Assembly (NCBI RefSeq): GCF_004168285.1 | Contig: NZ_SEWF01000002.1 | Coordinates: 1-64,000 of the forward strand | Direction: 5' to 3' | DNA: 64,000 nucleotides | From: Emticicia agri | GTDB lineage: Bacteria > Bacteroidota > Bacteroidia > Cytophagales > Spirosomataceae | Shown here: positions 54,591 to 63,560 of the stretch, piece after piece | Layout of the letters: each line of letters starts with the position of its first letter | Numbering within the stretch: the first letter of the stretch is position 1 | Notes under the pieces: model-generated | The model's input: the letters and a program-made list of their open reading frames with translations, nothing else | Databases searched by the model: none | Told to the model about the DNA's origin: nothing | Made by a program: the position numbers and the translations under genes

Positions 54591-57206
54591 TTATTTCCCT
54601 TTTTGAGTTGTCAACAATATATTTTTCAGACTTTCTACGTCTTGTTTTAATTGCTTCATATCCTGATTTTCTTTTTCTAAAACCTCAATTCGTTTTAATA
54701 ACTGTTGTGTAGCAGAGATGTTCAGAGTAGTCAAGGCTTCGTAGTCAACCGCACGGAAATCGTTTACTTCTTTGCCATAGACAAATACTTTTCCGCTTTT
54801 TTCAGAACTGACCTGAATACCATTGGCTGATACAGACAGTACTTCTACAACCTCCTGTTTTTCGTCAGTAATCAATTTAAGTTTGTCACCTGCTTTTAAA
54901 GTTGTTCTGGTTAGTGGAATAAATCCTTTTTCGATAGCGCTTAACTGGTAAATATCAGGAATGAAATCGGTTATTTTAGTCACAGCAGAAGGATACACTT
55001 CTTCTACCTGTTGGGCAATTACTTTCTTGTAATTCGTATTTCCTTTAGAGATAGAGTCAGTTAACTGATAATCTGTTATCTGAATATTCTTTAAAGTATT
55101 AAGGTCATGGGCATTGTTTGATAAGCCCTTTATTTTTTTGATACGGGCGTCTGAATAAGCATTAAACTCAGAGGCAGCAATACGATGTGAAGCATAAATA
55201 GAATAATTATTAGCACCTGAACTTGTACCTGTGTCTCCATTACTATTCAGATAACCATAATTTGGGATAGTAGTTGACAAACTACCATCTATTACCAATT
55301 TCGCTCTTGTAGGTGATTCTGTACCAATTCCAACTGCACCATTGCTTTTAATAATCATTTTAGAGCCTGTATTATCTTTCAGAAGCAAGTGTCCGACACC
55401 CTCACTATTTCCGCTTCCAGTAGATACAAATTTCCAGTTATTGGCGTTGGTAGAAGTATTATTGATTGAAAGCCATGTGCCTGTAGTAGAAGAACTGGTA
55501 GCACGCAGGGTTTCATTGGTCGTACTCACTACTTCCAATTGAGAATTTGGAACGACAGTACCAAACCCTACTTTACCAGTAGCAGAGTTAATAAACATTC
55601 TGGTATCGGTCTCATCTTTTACTAACAGATTACCTGCGCCTTCGGTATTTCCGCTTCCGGTAGATATAAATTTCCAACTTTTACCTCCGGTAGTAGAATT
55701 GGCTAAATTAAACCATGTTCCGACAGTAGAATTACTTGAAGCACTGAAAATATCTTTTAAAGAACTGGCTATCTGGAACTGAGCGCCGGGATTAGCAACC
55801 CCAATCCCTACTTCACCTGTATTCTTAACAACCAACCGTGAGTTATCATTACCTTCTACTACAAAAGACCCATTAGAATCCTGACCAATATCCGTCCAGC
55901 TATTTCCAATACCTTCAAAACGCATCTGAGGTGCTTTGTTGGTTGTAGATAGCAATCTTGCTACAACAAGTGTATTGTAAGTAGTCGGTACCCAATTTTG
56001 TATAATAAAACGCCCGTTTTCATTAGCTATTACATCTAATTTACTGGCATTTTCATAAGGGGTATGCGCTCCTATAATTAATCGGCCGTTTACACCCATA
56101 TTCCGCTCGAAGAAATCTCCATAAATTAAAGGGGTAGCAGTATTTGAGTTATGAATATATAGTTTATCGTTGCCTGTTGCATCAGAACCTGCGCCGTCTC
56201 CTATAAATACATTATAACTCCCTGTTGCATTATAACCTGCATAAGAACCAATAGCTACATTAGACATACCTGATATATTATTAGCAAGTGCTACACGTCC
56301 TATGGCAGTATTAAAATTTCCTGAAACTTTATTTTCTAATGCACCTGCTCCAATAGCCGTATTATCCGTGCCTGTAGTATTCTCCAAGCCTGCATTGAAG
56401 CCAACAAAAGTGCTATAATTTTGAGTTAAGTCATCATTTCTTCCTGCTCCCTCACCAACAAATACACTTAATCCGGTATTACGGATATCTATTTTTCCAT
56501 TAATACGGGTATTTCCATCTACTTCAAGCATTTCAGATGGATTCAGAACCCCAATACCCACCCTCCCGGTATTGCGTATAATCATTCTTGTACCCTCATG
56601 GTCTTTGAAGTGTAACTGTCCGTATCCGCCGTTTTCAATGGTAGTTCCTGTTCCGGAATGGAATATCTGCCACTCCTTTGAAATAGGGATTTCCTCTATA
56701 TTTCCCGTAACCCCGGAAGAGATTCTTATTCCTGCGCCAATAGTTGAACTTCCACTAAAATTAGCAACTGTTGAAAGAGCGGTATTTCTAACATCTAATT
56801 TATAGGCAGGAGTATTGGTTCCAATCCCCAGCTTAACGGATGGTATCATATATAGGTACTCATTCTCGGCAGCCCAATAAGGGTCTGAAAAAAAGCTGGC
56901 ATCTGTCCAGGTTCCATTTCCATCACCATCCGAAGTCATTACTTTATACAAACCTGCTCCAGTAGTCATTTTAAGGAACTTGGTTGCTACTGTATCTGTC
57001 CACCTGCCATTCCCTGCATTATCTGAAGCCATTACTTTTAAGCTACCTGCCCCGTTAGTCATTCTGAAGAGTTTGGTTGCGAGCGTGTCGGTATTGGTTT
57101 GTGATTTTGGGAGTATGGTTACGCTCTGCGAAAAAGCCTTAGAGAAAGCAAGCAGAGAAATTGCAACAGATAAAGCTAAGTGTTTAGGTTTTATAAAAGT
57201 ATTCAT
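54591..57206 (-). CDS. fibre-like exported protein with C-terminal S74 chaperone
   Basis: This 871-residue exported protein has a signal peptide ending 'FSKAFSQ'. Residues of about 120-640 hold repeated 'GVGIGTNSP'-type units such as 'KVGFGTVVPNSQLEVVS', 'GAVGIGTESPTRAKLVIDG' and 'NSTTGGKSWKFISTGSGN', with a YadA-head-like patch ('SNVAIGSYAGYNATG'). The C-terminus is an intramolecular chaperone of the peptidase S74 type, with self-cleavage site S685 in 'AYSDARIKKIKG' and a final coiled coil. Such chaperones fold trimeric beta-helical fibres and then cut themselves off. A TetR-type operator sequence lies just upstream. Confidence 0.85.
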   Translation of the reverse strand: MNTFIKPKHLALSVAISLLAFSKAFSQSVTILPKSQTNTDTLATKLFRMTNGAGSLKVMASDNAGNGRWTDTVATKFLKMTTGAGLYKVMTSDGDGNGTWTDASFFSDPYWAAENEYLYMIPSVKLGIGTNTPAYKLDVRNTALSTVANFSGSSTIGAGIRISSGVTGNIEEIPISKEWQIFHSGTGTTIENGGYGQLHFKDHEGTRMIIRNTGRVGIGVLNPSEMLEVDGNTRINGKIDIRNTGLSVFVGEGAGRNDDLTQNYSTFVGFNAGLENTTGTDNTAIGAGALENKVSGNFNTAIGRVALANNISGMSNVAIGSYAGYNATGSYNVFIGDGAGSDATGNDKLYIHNSNTATPLIYGDFFERNMGVNGRLIIGAHTPYENASKLDVIANENGRFIIQNWVPTTYNTLVVARLLSTTNKAPQMRFEGIGNSWTDIGQDSNGSFVVEGNDNSRLVVKNTGEVGIGVANPGAQFQIASSLKDIFSASSNSTVGTWFNLANSTTGGKSWKFISTGSGNTEGAGNLLVKDETDTRMFINSATGKVGFGTVVPNSQLEVVSTTNETLRATSSSTTGTWLSINNTSTNANNWKFVSTGSGNSEGVGHLLLKDNTGSKMIIKSNGAVGIGTESPTRAKLVIDGSLSTTIPNYGYLNSNGDTGTSSGANNYSIYASHRIAASEFNAYSDARIKKIKGLSNNAHDLNTLKNIQITDYQLTDSISKGNTNYKKVIAQQVEEVYPSAVTKITDFIPDIYQLSAIEKGFIPLTRTTLKAGDKLKLITDEKQEVVEVLSVSANGIQVSSEKSGKVFVYGKEVNDFRAVDYEALTTLNISATQQLLKRIEVLEKENQDMKQLKQDVESLKNILLTTQKGK

Positions 57207-57276
57207 GGTAATTGAGCTTAGATGTATTAATGATTGCTAAAGGATTTACAGCTATAAATGTTTGGTTTATTAAAAA

Positions 57277-57302
57277 ACAAAATTGTTCAACAAAATTGTT
57301 TA
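57277..57302 (-). promoter_or_regulatory. TetR-type operator candidate upstream of the S74 gene
   Basis: Two tandem 13-bp copies, acaaaattgttca and acaaaattgttta, contain the imperfect palindrome ttgttcaacaa. The block aattgttcaacaaaattgtt recurs with one change directly upstream of the TetR gene, pointing to one repressor controlling both. A -7-like box (caattttg on the minus strand) lies inside it. Confidence 0.6.
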
Positions 57303-57342
57303 ATTAGAATCAAAAAAATATGGCCGGAGCCATTTTGTAAAA

Positions 57343-57954
57343 CTAAGGTCTGATACCATTCAGCACAAAGGCCTTTATTTTATCTCTTCTTTGCCTGATG
57401 AATGCTTTCATACCTTCGTCGTCTCTGTTTTCTTTTGCTTTTACATAATTCATTGTCAGGTAAGGCACGGCACATAGGCCATAAATATTCATAATCAGGT
57501 CTTCTCCGGTTACTTCTTCGCCCACATTTCCTGTTTGTTTCTCCTGTTTAAGAATTTCATCTAATTGAAATGGAATGGTATCTTCTTGTGAATGTGCTAA
57601 AAAATAGGCTAACTCTTCTGATTCATTAAATAGATTTATGATAAAACTGGGTAAACCGGGTTTTGCCTCAAACAAATCATTCACTACCTCTACAATTCCG
57701 CCTATCAATGTTTCTAAATCAACCTGCTGACCAATGAGACGCTTCATATTAGCAAATACCAGACTCAGCGTACTTTCCAGAACTTCCTGAAAAAGTGATT
57801 CTTTCGTTCTGAAATAGTAATGTAACATCGTACGGCTGATACCTGCTTCTTCGGCTATCTGGGTAGTGCGTGTACCCTTAAATCCGTTTCGATGAAATAC
57901 TTTTTCAGCGGCTTGCAGTATTTTTTGTTTGGTGTCGTGGTCTATTTTGGGCAT
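57343..57954 (-). CDS. TetR-family transcriptional repressor
   Basis: This 203-residue repressor has an N-terminal TetR helix-turn-helix (residues about 8-55: 'TKQKILQAAEKVFHRNGFKG', 'TTQIAEEAGISRTMLHYYFR', 'KESLFQEVL'). The C-terminal half is alpha-helical and has the ligand pocket, with no obvious family match. It lies immediately upstream of the S74 fibre-like gene on the same strand. A near-identical operator is found upstream of both genes, so it probably controls itself and the fibre gene. The ligand is unknown. Confidence 0.92.
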   Translation of the reverse strand: MPKIDHDTKQKILQAAEKVFHRNGFKGTRTTQIAEEAGISRTMLHYYFRTKESLFQEVLESTLSLVFANMKRLIGQQVDLETLIGGIVEVVNDLFEAKPGLPSFIINLFNESEELAYFLAHSQEDTIPFQLDEILKQEKQTGNVGEEVTGEDLIMNIYGLCAVPYLTMNYVKAKENRDDEGMKAFIRQRRDKIKAFVLNGIRP

Positions 57955-57957
57955 AAA

Positions 57958-57983
57958 CTAAATTGTTCGACAAAATTGTTTAT
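57958..57983 (-). promoter_or_regulatory. TetR-type operator candidate upstream of the TetR gene
   Basis: aattgttcgacaaaattgtt (57961-57980) matches the site upstream of the S74 gene at 19 of 20 positions. It contains the perfect palindrome core ttgt-tcg-acaa and ends 4 bases before the TetR start codon, so binding would block transcription or the start of translation. Confidence 0.6.
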
Positions 57984-58045
57984 AAAAAAATTGTAAAGCA
58001 AGTTTTTTGAACAAAGTTTTTATGATTATATCTGACTTTCTACTT

Positions 58046-58786
58046 TCAGTTCGGTGTTCTGACAATTGCCAGCCTTTTCATTAACTCATTTCTTCTATTT
58101 TGCGGAATAGGGATACCCATATTGAAATGATTAAGATAAATGTTTTCTGAATCAAATCTATGCAGAAAATTAAGATTGACAATATAAGAGCGTGATATCT
58201 GGTAAAAATTATTGCCTGAAAAAAATTGCGCCAGATAGCCCAAATTCATCGAAAACATGAAGGGATTTTTTTCTTCTTTCACAAATACCCACACATAGGC
58301 TCTATCAGCCTTTATGCATAATACATCTGACTTCTTGATTCGCTGATGCCCTTTTTTATGTGGCAAAAAAATACTCTCTGACCTTGTTGGATTATCATCT
58401 TCTTTATTCAACATGTAATGATTATATGCTAATTCTATCTGAAAAACCAATTCTTTATTACGGAAGGGTTTAAAAAGGTAGGCAGCCGGATTCAAAACTT
58501 TTGCTCTTTCGAAAGTATTTGATTCTGAATTAGCCGTCAGGAAAATAACAGGAATAGAATAATTACTTACTATATCTTTAGCGGTTTCAATGCCATCTTG
58601 TGCTGAATTGCGTAAAATAATGTCCACCAACATCAAATCCGGTATTTCTCGTTCAATAGCCCGAATGGCTTCTCCATGATTTTTAGCAATGGCTGTTACC
58701 CGATGCCCATGTTTTTCCAGTATTTCTTTCAAATCAGTAGCTGTAATGATATAATCTTCGATAATCAGAATATTAAGATTTTTCAT
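58046..58786 (-). CDS. LytTR-family response regulator (second system)
   Basis: This 246-residue response regulator starts at ATG 58786; the open frame begins three codons earlier at a TTG. The receiver domain has the phosphoacceptor D55 in 'DLMLVDIIL', 'VIFLTANSE' and the lysine in 'AAYLFKPFRNK'. The C-terminal LytTR domain includes 'SDVLCIKADRAYVWVFV' and 'FYQISRSYIVNLNFLHRF'. It follows the kinase half of the TPR histidine kinase with a five-base gap and is its cognate regulator. Because the kinase is interrupted by a stop, this regulator may be unpaired or fed by another kinase. Confidence 0.9.
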   Translation of the reverse strand: MKNLNILIIEDYIITATDLKEILEKHGHRVTAIAKNHGEAIRAIEREIPDLMLVDIILRNSAQDGIETAKDIVSNYSIPVIFLTANSESNTFERAKVLNPAAYLFKPFRNKELVFQIELAYNHYMLNKEDDNPTRSESIFLPHKKGHQRIKKSDVLCIKADRAYVWVFVKEEKNPFMFSMNLGYLAQFFSGNNFYQISRSYIVNLNFLHRFDSENIYLNHFNMGIPIPQNRRNELMKRLAIVRTPN

Positions 58787-58791
58787 AGTTT

Positions 58792-59463
58792 TCAAGCAAT
58801 TTTAAACGTAAAAGTTGACCCATTGTTAAATTCATAGCTAAGATGCCCATCTAATTGATTTACCATCATATTGATTAATTTCATGCCAAACGATTCTTTT
58901 TTCTGAAAACTTACCGATTTCAGTCCATTGTCTTTTATGCGCATAGTTATCTGATGATTCTTTTCGCTTAAGTCAATACTCAATACAGGAGCAGGGTGCT
59001 CTGCAAAGGCGTGTTTACAGGCATTGGAGATAAGCTCATTAATCATCAGTCCTAAAAAGACTGCTTTCTCGGCTTTCAAAGGACGAATATTGATGTGATA
59101 CTCTAACTCGACCTCTTCTATGCCATAAGAGTCAAAAATCATATCAGATAGATTATGAATAAAGAGTTCCATATCAATTTTATCCAACTCTTTTGTATCA
59201 TATAGTTGTCGATGCAGTACTGCCATTGCTTCAATGCGTAACTGGCTTTCATCAATAGCCTGCTTGGCTTTCGAATCACTTAATTGGTTTGATTGTAAGC
59301 TAAGTAAACTGGAAATAATTTGGAGGTTGTTTTTTACCCGATGGTTCTGTTCCTGAATAAGAATAGCGTTATGCTCACTCAGTAGTTTTTGCTTTTGGTA
59401 AAGCTTATATAGATAAAAAACAAGAATGATAAAAATGCTTATAAAAACGCCTGTTAAAATCAA
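58792..59463 (-). CDS. C-terminal half of a TPR sensor histidine kinase (HisKA_2 type)
   Basis: The 223-residue open frame from a TTG codon begins at a membrane helix ('ILTGVFISIFIILVFYLY'). The HisKA_2 dimerisation domain follows, with the phosphoacceptor His in 'EQNHRVKNNLQIISSLLSLQ', and then the HATPase domain ('MINELISNACKHAFAE', 'RIKDNGLK', 'SFGMKLINMMVNQL'). No ATG exists before the conserved His, so independent translation is doubtful. The frame is open for another 51 codons upstream (a coiled coil) as far as a TAA, and the TPR protein continues in the same frame beyond it. This is therefore the 3' part of one split gene. Confidence 0.85.
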   Translation of the reverse strand: MILTGVFISIFIILVFYLYKLYQKQKLLSEHNAILIQEQNHRVKNNLQIISSLLSLQSNQLSDSKAKQAIDESQLRIEAMAVLHRQLYDTKELDKIDMELFIHNLSDMIFDSYGIEEVELEYHINIRPLKAEKAVFLGLMINELISNACKHAFAEHPAPVLSIDLSEKNHQITMRIKDNGLKSVSFQKKESFGMKLINMMVNQLDGHLSYEFNNGSTFTFKIA

Positions 59464-59616
59464 TAAATATCTTTGCTGAAGAATCTCCTTCTGGTTATTT
59501 TCAAGTGCTGACTTCTGTAATTTTAACTCTAAGTCTTTTTTCTCGGTTTCTAATCTTATACGCCACTTGCTTACGCTTCCTTCTCTGTCTGAGTTTAATA
59601 TTTCATATTTATATGA

Positions 59617-60477
59617 TTAGTATTTTTCTTTTGCCTTATAGGCTTTTTGCCAATCTCCCATAGCTTTATAATACTTGTCATACGTTTCATAATGTGTAAC
59701 AACAATATACTTATCAAATTTATAGCCTTGGTCAATGAGAGCCTGAGACCCTTCAAGTATCTTCTTTGCTCGTTTGAAATCTTTGAATATAAGGTAAGCA
59801 TCTGCAAGCTCTGTACGAGTTCTCAGCCAGGGAGATTCCGGTTTCTCTTTCTGTTTTATCATTACCGCATATTCAAGATTAGGCAAGGCGCTTTTATCAT
59901 GTAATTTCATATATATTGTGCCCATTACCTCCCTTACTCCTCCAAGATGCTTTTCAGATTTATCTTTCAAAGCCAATACCTCCAGTTTCTTGAAATAATA
60001 CAAAGCACTATCATAATCGGGTCTTGGATTAAAGTCGGCCATATGAATCATTCCATATAAGTAATAAGCATCTCTTATACCTTTTTCAACTTTATGTTCT
60101 TTAAATATCTGTACTGCCTCATTCAACATGGCTTTGGCTTCGTTAATGTGCTTCTGCTCCAATTCAAAATCTGTTAACCTCAAATAGACTTTTCCTGCAC
60201 TATACCAATTTTTATGACGCTCATTGATTCTCAGAGAGAGGTACATTAGCCGATAAGCCTCCGGGTAATTATGCTCACTTCCACGCATTTTGCCGAGTAA
60301 ATAATAACCCTCTGCAATCTGAATCGAGTCATTCTTACGGATACCTTCAGCAAGGGTAGATTCTGCATAAAGAAGTTTTTCATTGACAGGTTTTTGTTGT
60401 GCATTAGCCATATAGCTGTGGCATATAATATAGATGTATAACAACAGCCGGGTTGTATAGGAGTAAGATAAGGTCAT
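59617..60477 (-). CDS. N-terminal half of the TPR sensor histidine kinase
   Basis: This 286-residue protein has a signal peptide (to about residue 27, 'CHSYMANAQQ') and five or six TPR-like helix pairs, for example 'YYLLGKMRGSEHNYPEAYRL', 'RDAYYLYGMIHMADFNPRPD' and 'LADAYLIFKDFKRAKKILEG'. It ends abruptly at 'AKEKY' before a TAA. In intact family members the TPR array lies in the periplasm and leads through a coiled coil into the membrane helix and kinase. Here that remainder follows in frame immediately after the stop codon. Confidence 0.8.
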   Translation of the reverse strand: MTLSYSYTTRLLLYIYIICHSYMANAQQKPVNEKLLYAESTLAEGIRKNDSIQIAEGYYLLGKMRGSEHNYPEAYRLMYLSLRINERHKNWYSAGKVYLRLTDFELEQKHINEAKAMLNEAVQIFKEHKVEKGIRDAYYLYGMIHMADFNPRPDYDSALYYFKKLEVLALKDKSEKHLGGVREVMGTIYMKLHDKSALPNLEYAVMIKQKEKPESPWLRTRTELADAYLIFKDFKRAKKILEGSQALIDQGYKFDKYIVVTHYETYDKYYKAMGDWQKAYKAKEKY

Positions 60478-60677
60478 AGAAAAAGTTATTTATCCAAAAG
60501 TAGCTTTAAAGCGACATAGATATAGGAGATCGACTTTTTATTTTTTTAACGGTACTTATTTGGAAAGAAAACATATTGATTGGGAAGATAAACCCAGGCT
60601 TTGATGATAGTACCGATGACGCTAATAAATATATCAGATATACTTGTATGGCTTTAAGTCTATCATACAATCAGAAT

Positions 60678-61775
60678 ATGAAAACAATGAGATATTTCTT
60701 CATACTATTAGTATTGACGGTAATGCTGATAGCTTGTACAAAATCGGCTGATGAACCCACTCCTGATGATAACGACAACACTGACCCAACTCCGAGTACA
60801 ACTGTTAAAAAGGCAACGGGTGAATGGATTGCTGCTAATGACGGAGCAGGAGGTTTTACTTATCCTGAATCTTTTAGGAATTACTTGTTTATATATGAAG
60901 TAGAAAGTAACAACCAACTTATTGCATATGAACTAAGCTCACCCGACATAGAAGTTGCTTTTTTTCTATACAATAGTAACGGCGAAAGAATGTGGCAGTC
61001 TGAACGTGGACGGATTGTCAAAGGTGAAGCAAAACTTAATGCAGGGAAATATTATCTTTCGGTTGTATCAGAACGATATGCATTAGGGAAGTTTGAGTTA
61101 AAAATTGGAGGAGTGAAAAAGGATATTGTTAAAGTGCCTTTTGAAATACAGAAATCTGGTGAAAAATCATGGGGAACGAATGGTGGTGGTGGAATAGCCG
61201 TAACCCCTAAAAACCATATTTATACCTTTGAAGTAACCGAAGATAATACCTATATTGACATAGAGATGGAATCAAAAGATACAGAAATTGGTCTTTACCT
61301 ATATGATACTAATGGGCAGGAGGTTGAACGGCATTTAGGTCAGAGAAGGCATTTTATCATAGCAAGACTTAACAAAGGTACTTATGCAATCATGGCCGCT
61401 ACCAAAGTGCGCGGTTCAAGAGGAAATTATACCCTTAAATTATTGGGTAAAGTTAAAAATCTCAAAAAACATGAAGTTTCTGAAAAAGTAATGGAGGGAA
61501 ACATGGCCAGTAATAAGGATATAAAGACTTTCACTTTTGAAATTACCGAAGAAAATTCGCTGATTGATTTGCAATTAACCTCTGCAACTCTCAAAGTTGG
61601 TTTAAAATTATATGATAGTGATGGGCAATTGGTTGGAGATGATGGTTATACAAGTTCTGCGATTCTTGTTGGAAGAGTAAAAAAGGGAACCTATAAACTT
61701 ATTGCATCTTCTAATCCCTATGTTGCAAGTCCTAGTGGTAATTTCAAATTGGTAGCTGTAGGTAATTTCAAGTAG
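60678..61775 (+). CDS. lipoprotein with three PPC-like beta-sandwich repeats
   Basis: This 365-residue protein starts at the ATG giving the lipobox 'LTVMLIAC' (Cys 20). The open frame extends 34 codons upstream without a signal. After a Pro/Asp/Thr-rich linker it contains three similar domains of about 100 residues with the pattern 'IYTFEVTEDNTYIDIEMESK', then 'IGLYLYDTNGQEV', then 'LNKGTYAIMAATK' and 'GNYTLKLLGKV'. The pattern matches bacterial pre-peptidase C-terminal (PPC) type domains. It is first in a three-gene cluster and probably faces the cell surface or periplasm. Function unknown. Confidence 0.8.
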   Translation: MKTMRYFFILLVLTVMLIACTKSADEPTPDDNDNTDPTPSTTVKKATGEWIAANDGAGGFTYPESFRNYLFIYEVESNNQLIAYELSSPDIEVAFFLYNSNGERMWQSERGRIVKGEAKLNAGKYYLSVVSERYALGKFELKIGGVKKDIVKVPFEIQKSGEKSWGTNGGGGIAVTPKNHIYTFEVTEDNTYIDIEMESKDTEIGLYLYDTNGQEVERHLGQRRHFIIARLNKGTYAIMAATKVRGSRGNYTLKLLGKVKNLKKHEVSEKVMEGNMASNKDIKTFTFEITEENSLIDLQLTSATLKVGLKLYDSDGQLVGDDGYTSSAILVGRVKKGTYKLIASSNPYVASPSGNFKLVAVGNFK

Positions 61776-61809
61776 AAATATTACATAATAGGTAGTCAAA
61801 TAAAACCGT

Positions 61810-62793
61810 ATGAAAAAATATATATACTGCTGTTGGCTAATCATGTTTATGGTAGTGCCTACAATGACCAATGCTCAGACAAGTAGCGGCTCAAAACCTT
61901 TACCAAAAAAGAAGCCAGCCACTACTAGTAAGCCAAATGCTGAAAAAAAAGTTTCTAATAGTGGTGGTAGTTCAGGACAATCCTTACCCAATAAACCAAA
62001 TGCAGATAAGAAGGTGACCTCTAATGGCAGTGGTAATTCAGTACAGTCTTTGCCCAAGAAGCCAAATACTGATAAAAGGGTGTCTGCTAATAGCAGTAGT
62101 AGTTCAGCACAGTCCTTACCCAATAAGTCAAATGCTGATAAGAAAGTTTCTAATACCGGAAGCTCAGGGTCAGTTAATAGTCAGTCTGCTGTTAGCACTA
62201 CTGATACAAAAACCGCACGACCTAATCAAAGCAATGACAACAAGTCTGCCACTCAAACAAAGGTAGCGCACCCAGTACAAACTGTGCAACCCAAGTCTGA
62301 ACCTGTGCGTAAATATGAAACATCATCTTCAAAAAGAAGCAACTTTGCAAGTGGGGGCGGATATGCAAAAGGAGATAACCTTCTGAATGTTGGCATAGGC
62401 TTGTCGTCCTACTACTATGGCAATCCTATAGGTATTTCGTTCGAGAAAGGCATAGAGAAAGACCTCAGTATAGGTGGGCAATTTGATTATAATTCAGGTA
62501 GTTATTATGGCTATTCAAGTGGTTATAAAGCCTATTATCTGGGTGCAAGAGGTTCGATTCACCTCTGTCGTTTGTTGAAAATCAATGTCGATAAACTTGA
62601 TTTATATGCGGGTCTTGGTTTGGGTTATCGACACTTTAGATGGAACGATAGTTACTATGGCAACAATGGCGGCTTGTTCTTTAATTATTTTATTGGAGGG
62701 AAATACTATTTTACAGAAAAATTCGGAGGTTTCACAGAACTCGGCTATACAGGATTATCTTCAGTCAGAGTTGGACTTGCCCTGAAATTCTGA
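61810..62793 (+). CDS. repeat-linker outer-membrane beta-barrel protein
   Basis: This 327-residue exported protein has a signal peptide ending 'PTMTNAQ'. Residues of about 30-115 form a low-complexity linker of four units of about 22 residues ('KPNADKKVTSNGSGNSVQSL' and variants), rich in Ser, Lys and Asn. The C-terminal 150 residues look like an eight-strand outer-membrane barrel: 'LLNVGIGLSSYYYGNPIGIS', 'LYAGLGLGYRHFRWND', 'NYFIGGKYYFTEKFGGFTEL', ending in Phe ('VRVGLALKF'). The linker may span the periplasm or bind cell wall. It is the middle gene of the cluster, 34 bases after the lipoprotein. Confidence 0.8.
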   Translation: MKKYIYCCWLIMFMVVPTMTNAQTSSGSKPLPKKKPATTSKPNAEKKVSNSGGSSGQSLPNKPNADKKVTSNGSGNSVQSLPKKPNTDKRVSANSSSSSAQSLPNKSNADKKVSNTGSSGSVNSQSAVSTTDTKTARPNQSNDNKSATQTKVAHPVQTVQPKSEPVRKYETSSSKRSNFASGGGYAKGDNLLNVGIGLSSYYYGNPIGISFEKGIEKDLSIGGQFDYNSGSYYGYSSGYKAYYLGARGSIHLCRLLKINVDKLDLYAGLGLGYRHFRWNDSYYGNNGGLFFNYFIGGKYYFTEKFGGFTELGYTGLSSVRVGLALKF

Positions 62794-62830
62794 ACCCGGA
62801 TTTTGTTTGACAGAAAATTAAATTAAAAGT

Positions 62831-63559
62831 ATGATAACAGATATACGAAAGGCTTCAGCTACTACTTTGTCCATAGTTGCTATTTTAATTGTGTTGTTAC
62901 TCTGGCATCTGATAGTAGCTTTTACTCCCAGAATAAAACTGGCTGGTCTATTTCTGGCAAAACCTGCCGAACCGGGATACGTATGGCAGAATGCCAACCA
63001 TGCTGACGCACGCCTCTTTTGGCAAAATACCGATGTAGTATGGCAGGAGGGGCTTGAACACCCGGAATTTAAAGCAGAGTCGGCTGAAATAGAGGGCGAT
63101 TGGAATCCATTGCCGGGTTATAGATTTATAGACAAAAATAAGGGATTGCATACTATCTGGACTCCTGGCCTGCTGCACCCTGATTATATGGCTTGGTCAG
63201 ACAAAACTGAGGAGCGCTGGTTGCCTGTCACAGGGTATCGATTCACTGAAGAGGGTGATGAGGTTGATTGTGTCTGGGATCCAAACAAAGACTATCCTGA
63301 CCTAAAAATAAAAACTACCGATGCCACGGATCAATACTTGCCATATCCGGGGTATGTATTCGTTGAACCAAATACATCTCTGAAAGTAGTATGGGTGCCC
63401 GGTACTGTAAATTATGAACAACCACATTTAGTTGCCGGAGTTACAGAAGGTACCTGGAACCCAAGATATAATTATCGTCCATCCCGTATGTCAGATAGTG
63501 ATAAAATAAAATTAGCAGCCGCCGCCATTATTACCTACAAGGTAATCTCCCATTTGTGA
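62831..63559 (+). CDS. membrane protein with four 'WxP-GY-W' repeats
   Basis: This 242-residue protein has one N-terminal membrane helix ('LSIVAILIVLLLWHLIVAF', residues about 12-30). The rest contains repeats of about 47 residues with the pattern G-x-W-x-P-x-x-GY-x-F ... W-x-PG ... HP: 'GDWNPLPGYRFIDKNKGLHT', 'ERWLPVTGYRFTEEGDEVDC' and 'QYLPYPGYVFVEPNTSLKVV', with a weaker first copy and a partial last one. I do not recognise the family. It is the last gene of the three-gene cluster and is followed at once by a perfect hairpin. It is a good candidate for a new repeat domain. Confidence 0.7.
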   Translation: MITDIRKASATTLSIVAILIVLLLWHLIVAFTPRIKLAGLFLAKPAEPGYVWQNANHADARLFWQNTDVVWQEGLEHPEFKAESAEIEGDWNPLPGYRFIDKNKGLHTIWTPGLLHPDYMAWSDKTEERWLPVTGYRFTEEGDEVDCVWDPNKDYPDLKIKTTDATDQYLPYPGYVFVEPNTSLKVVWVPGTVNYEQPHLVAGVTEGTWNPRYNYRPSRMSDSDKIKLAAAAIITYKVISHL

Positions 63560-63560
63560 T

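Larger units (their letters stand above)
58792..60477 (-). pseudogene. TPR histidine kinase split by one in-frame TAA
   Basis: The TPR segment (60477 to 59620), the stop TAA (59619-59617), a 51-codon coiled-coil linker and the kinase segment are all in the same frame. A full-length reading would give about 561 residues: signal peptide, TPR array, coiled coil, membrane helix, HisKA_2 and HATPase. A single base change accounts for the break. It may be a recent nonsense mutation, a sequencing error or a read-through codon. Confidence 0.75.

Noticed and set aside
54503-54712. 69-codon plus-strand open frame at the end of the S74 gene
   Set aside because: It overlaps the terminator and the S74 gene on the other strand and looks like chance.
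59464-59616. Frameshift between the TPR and kinase halves
   Set aside because: The two halves and the 51 codons between them are all in the same frame; the break is one stop codon, not a shift.
61920-62160. CRISPR-like regular repeats
   Set aside because: The repeats are in frame and encode the Ser/Lys/Asn linker of a secreted protein; the units are degenerate and there are no spacers.
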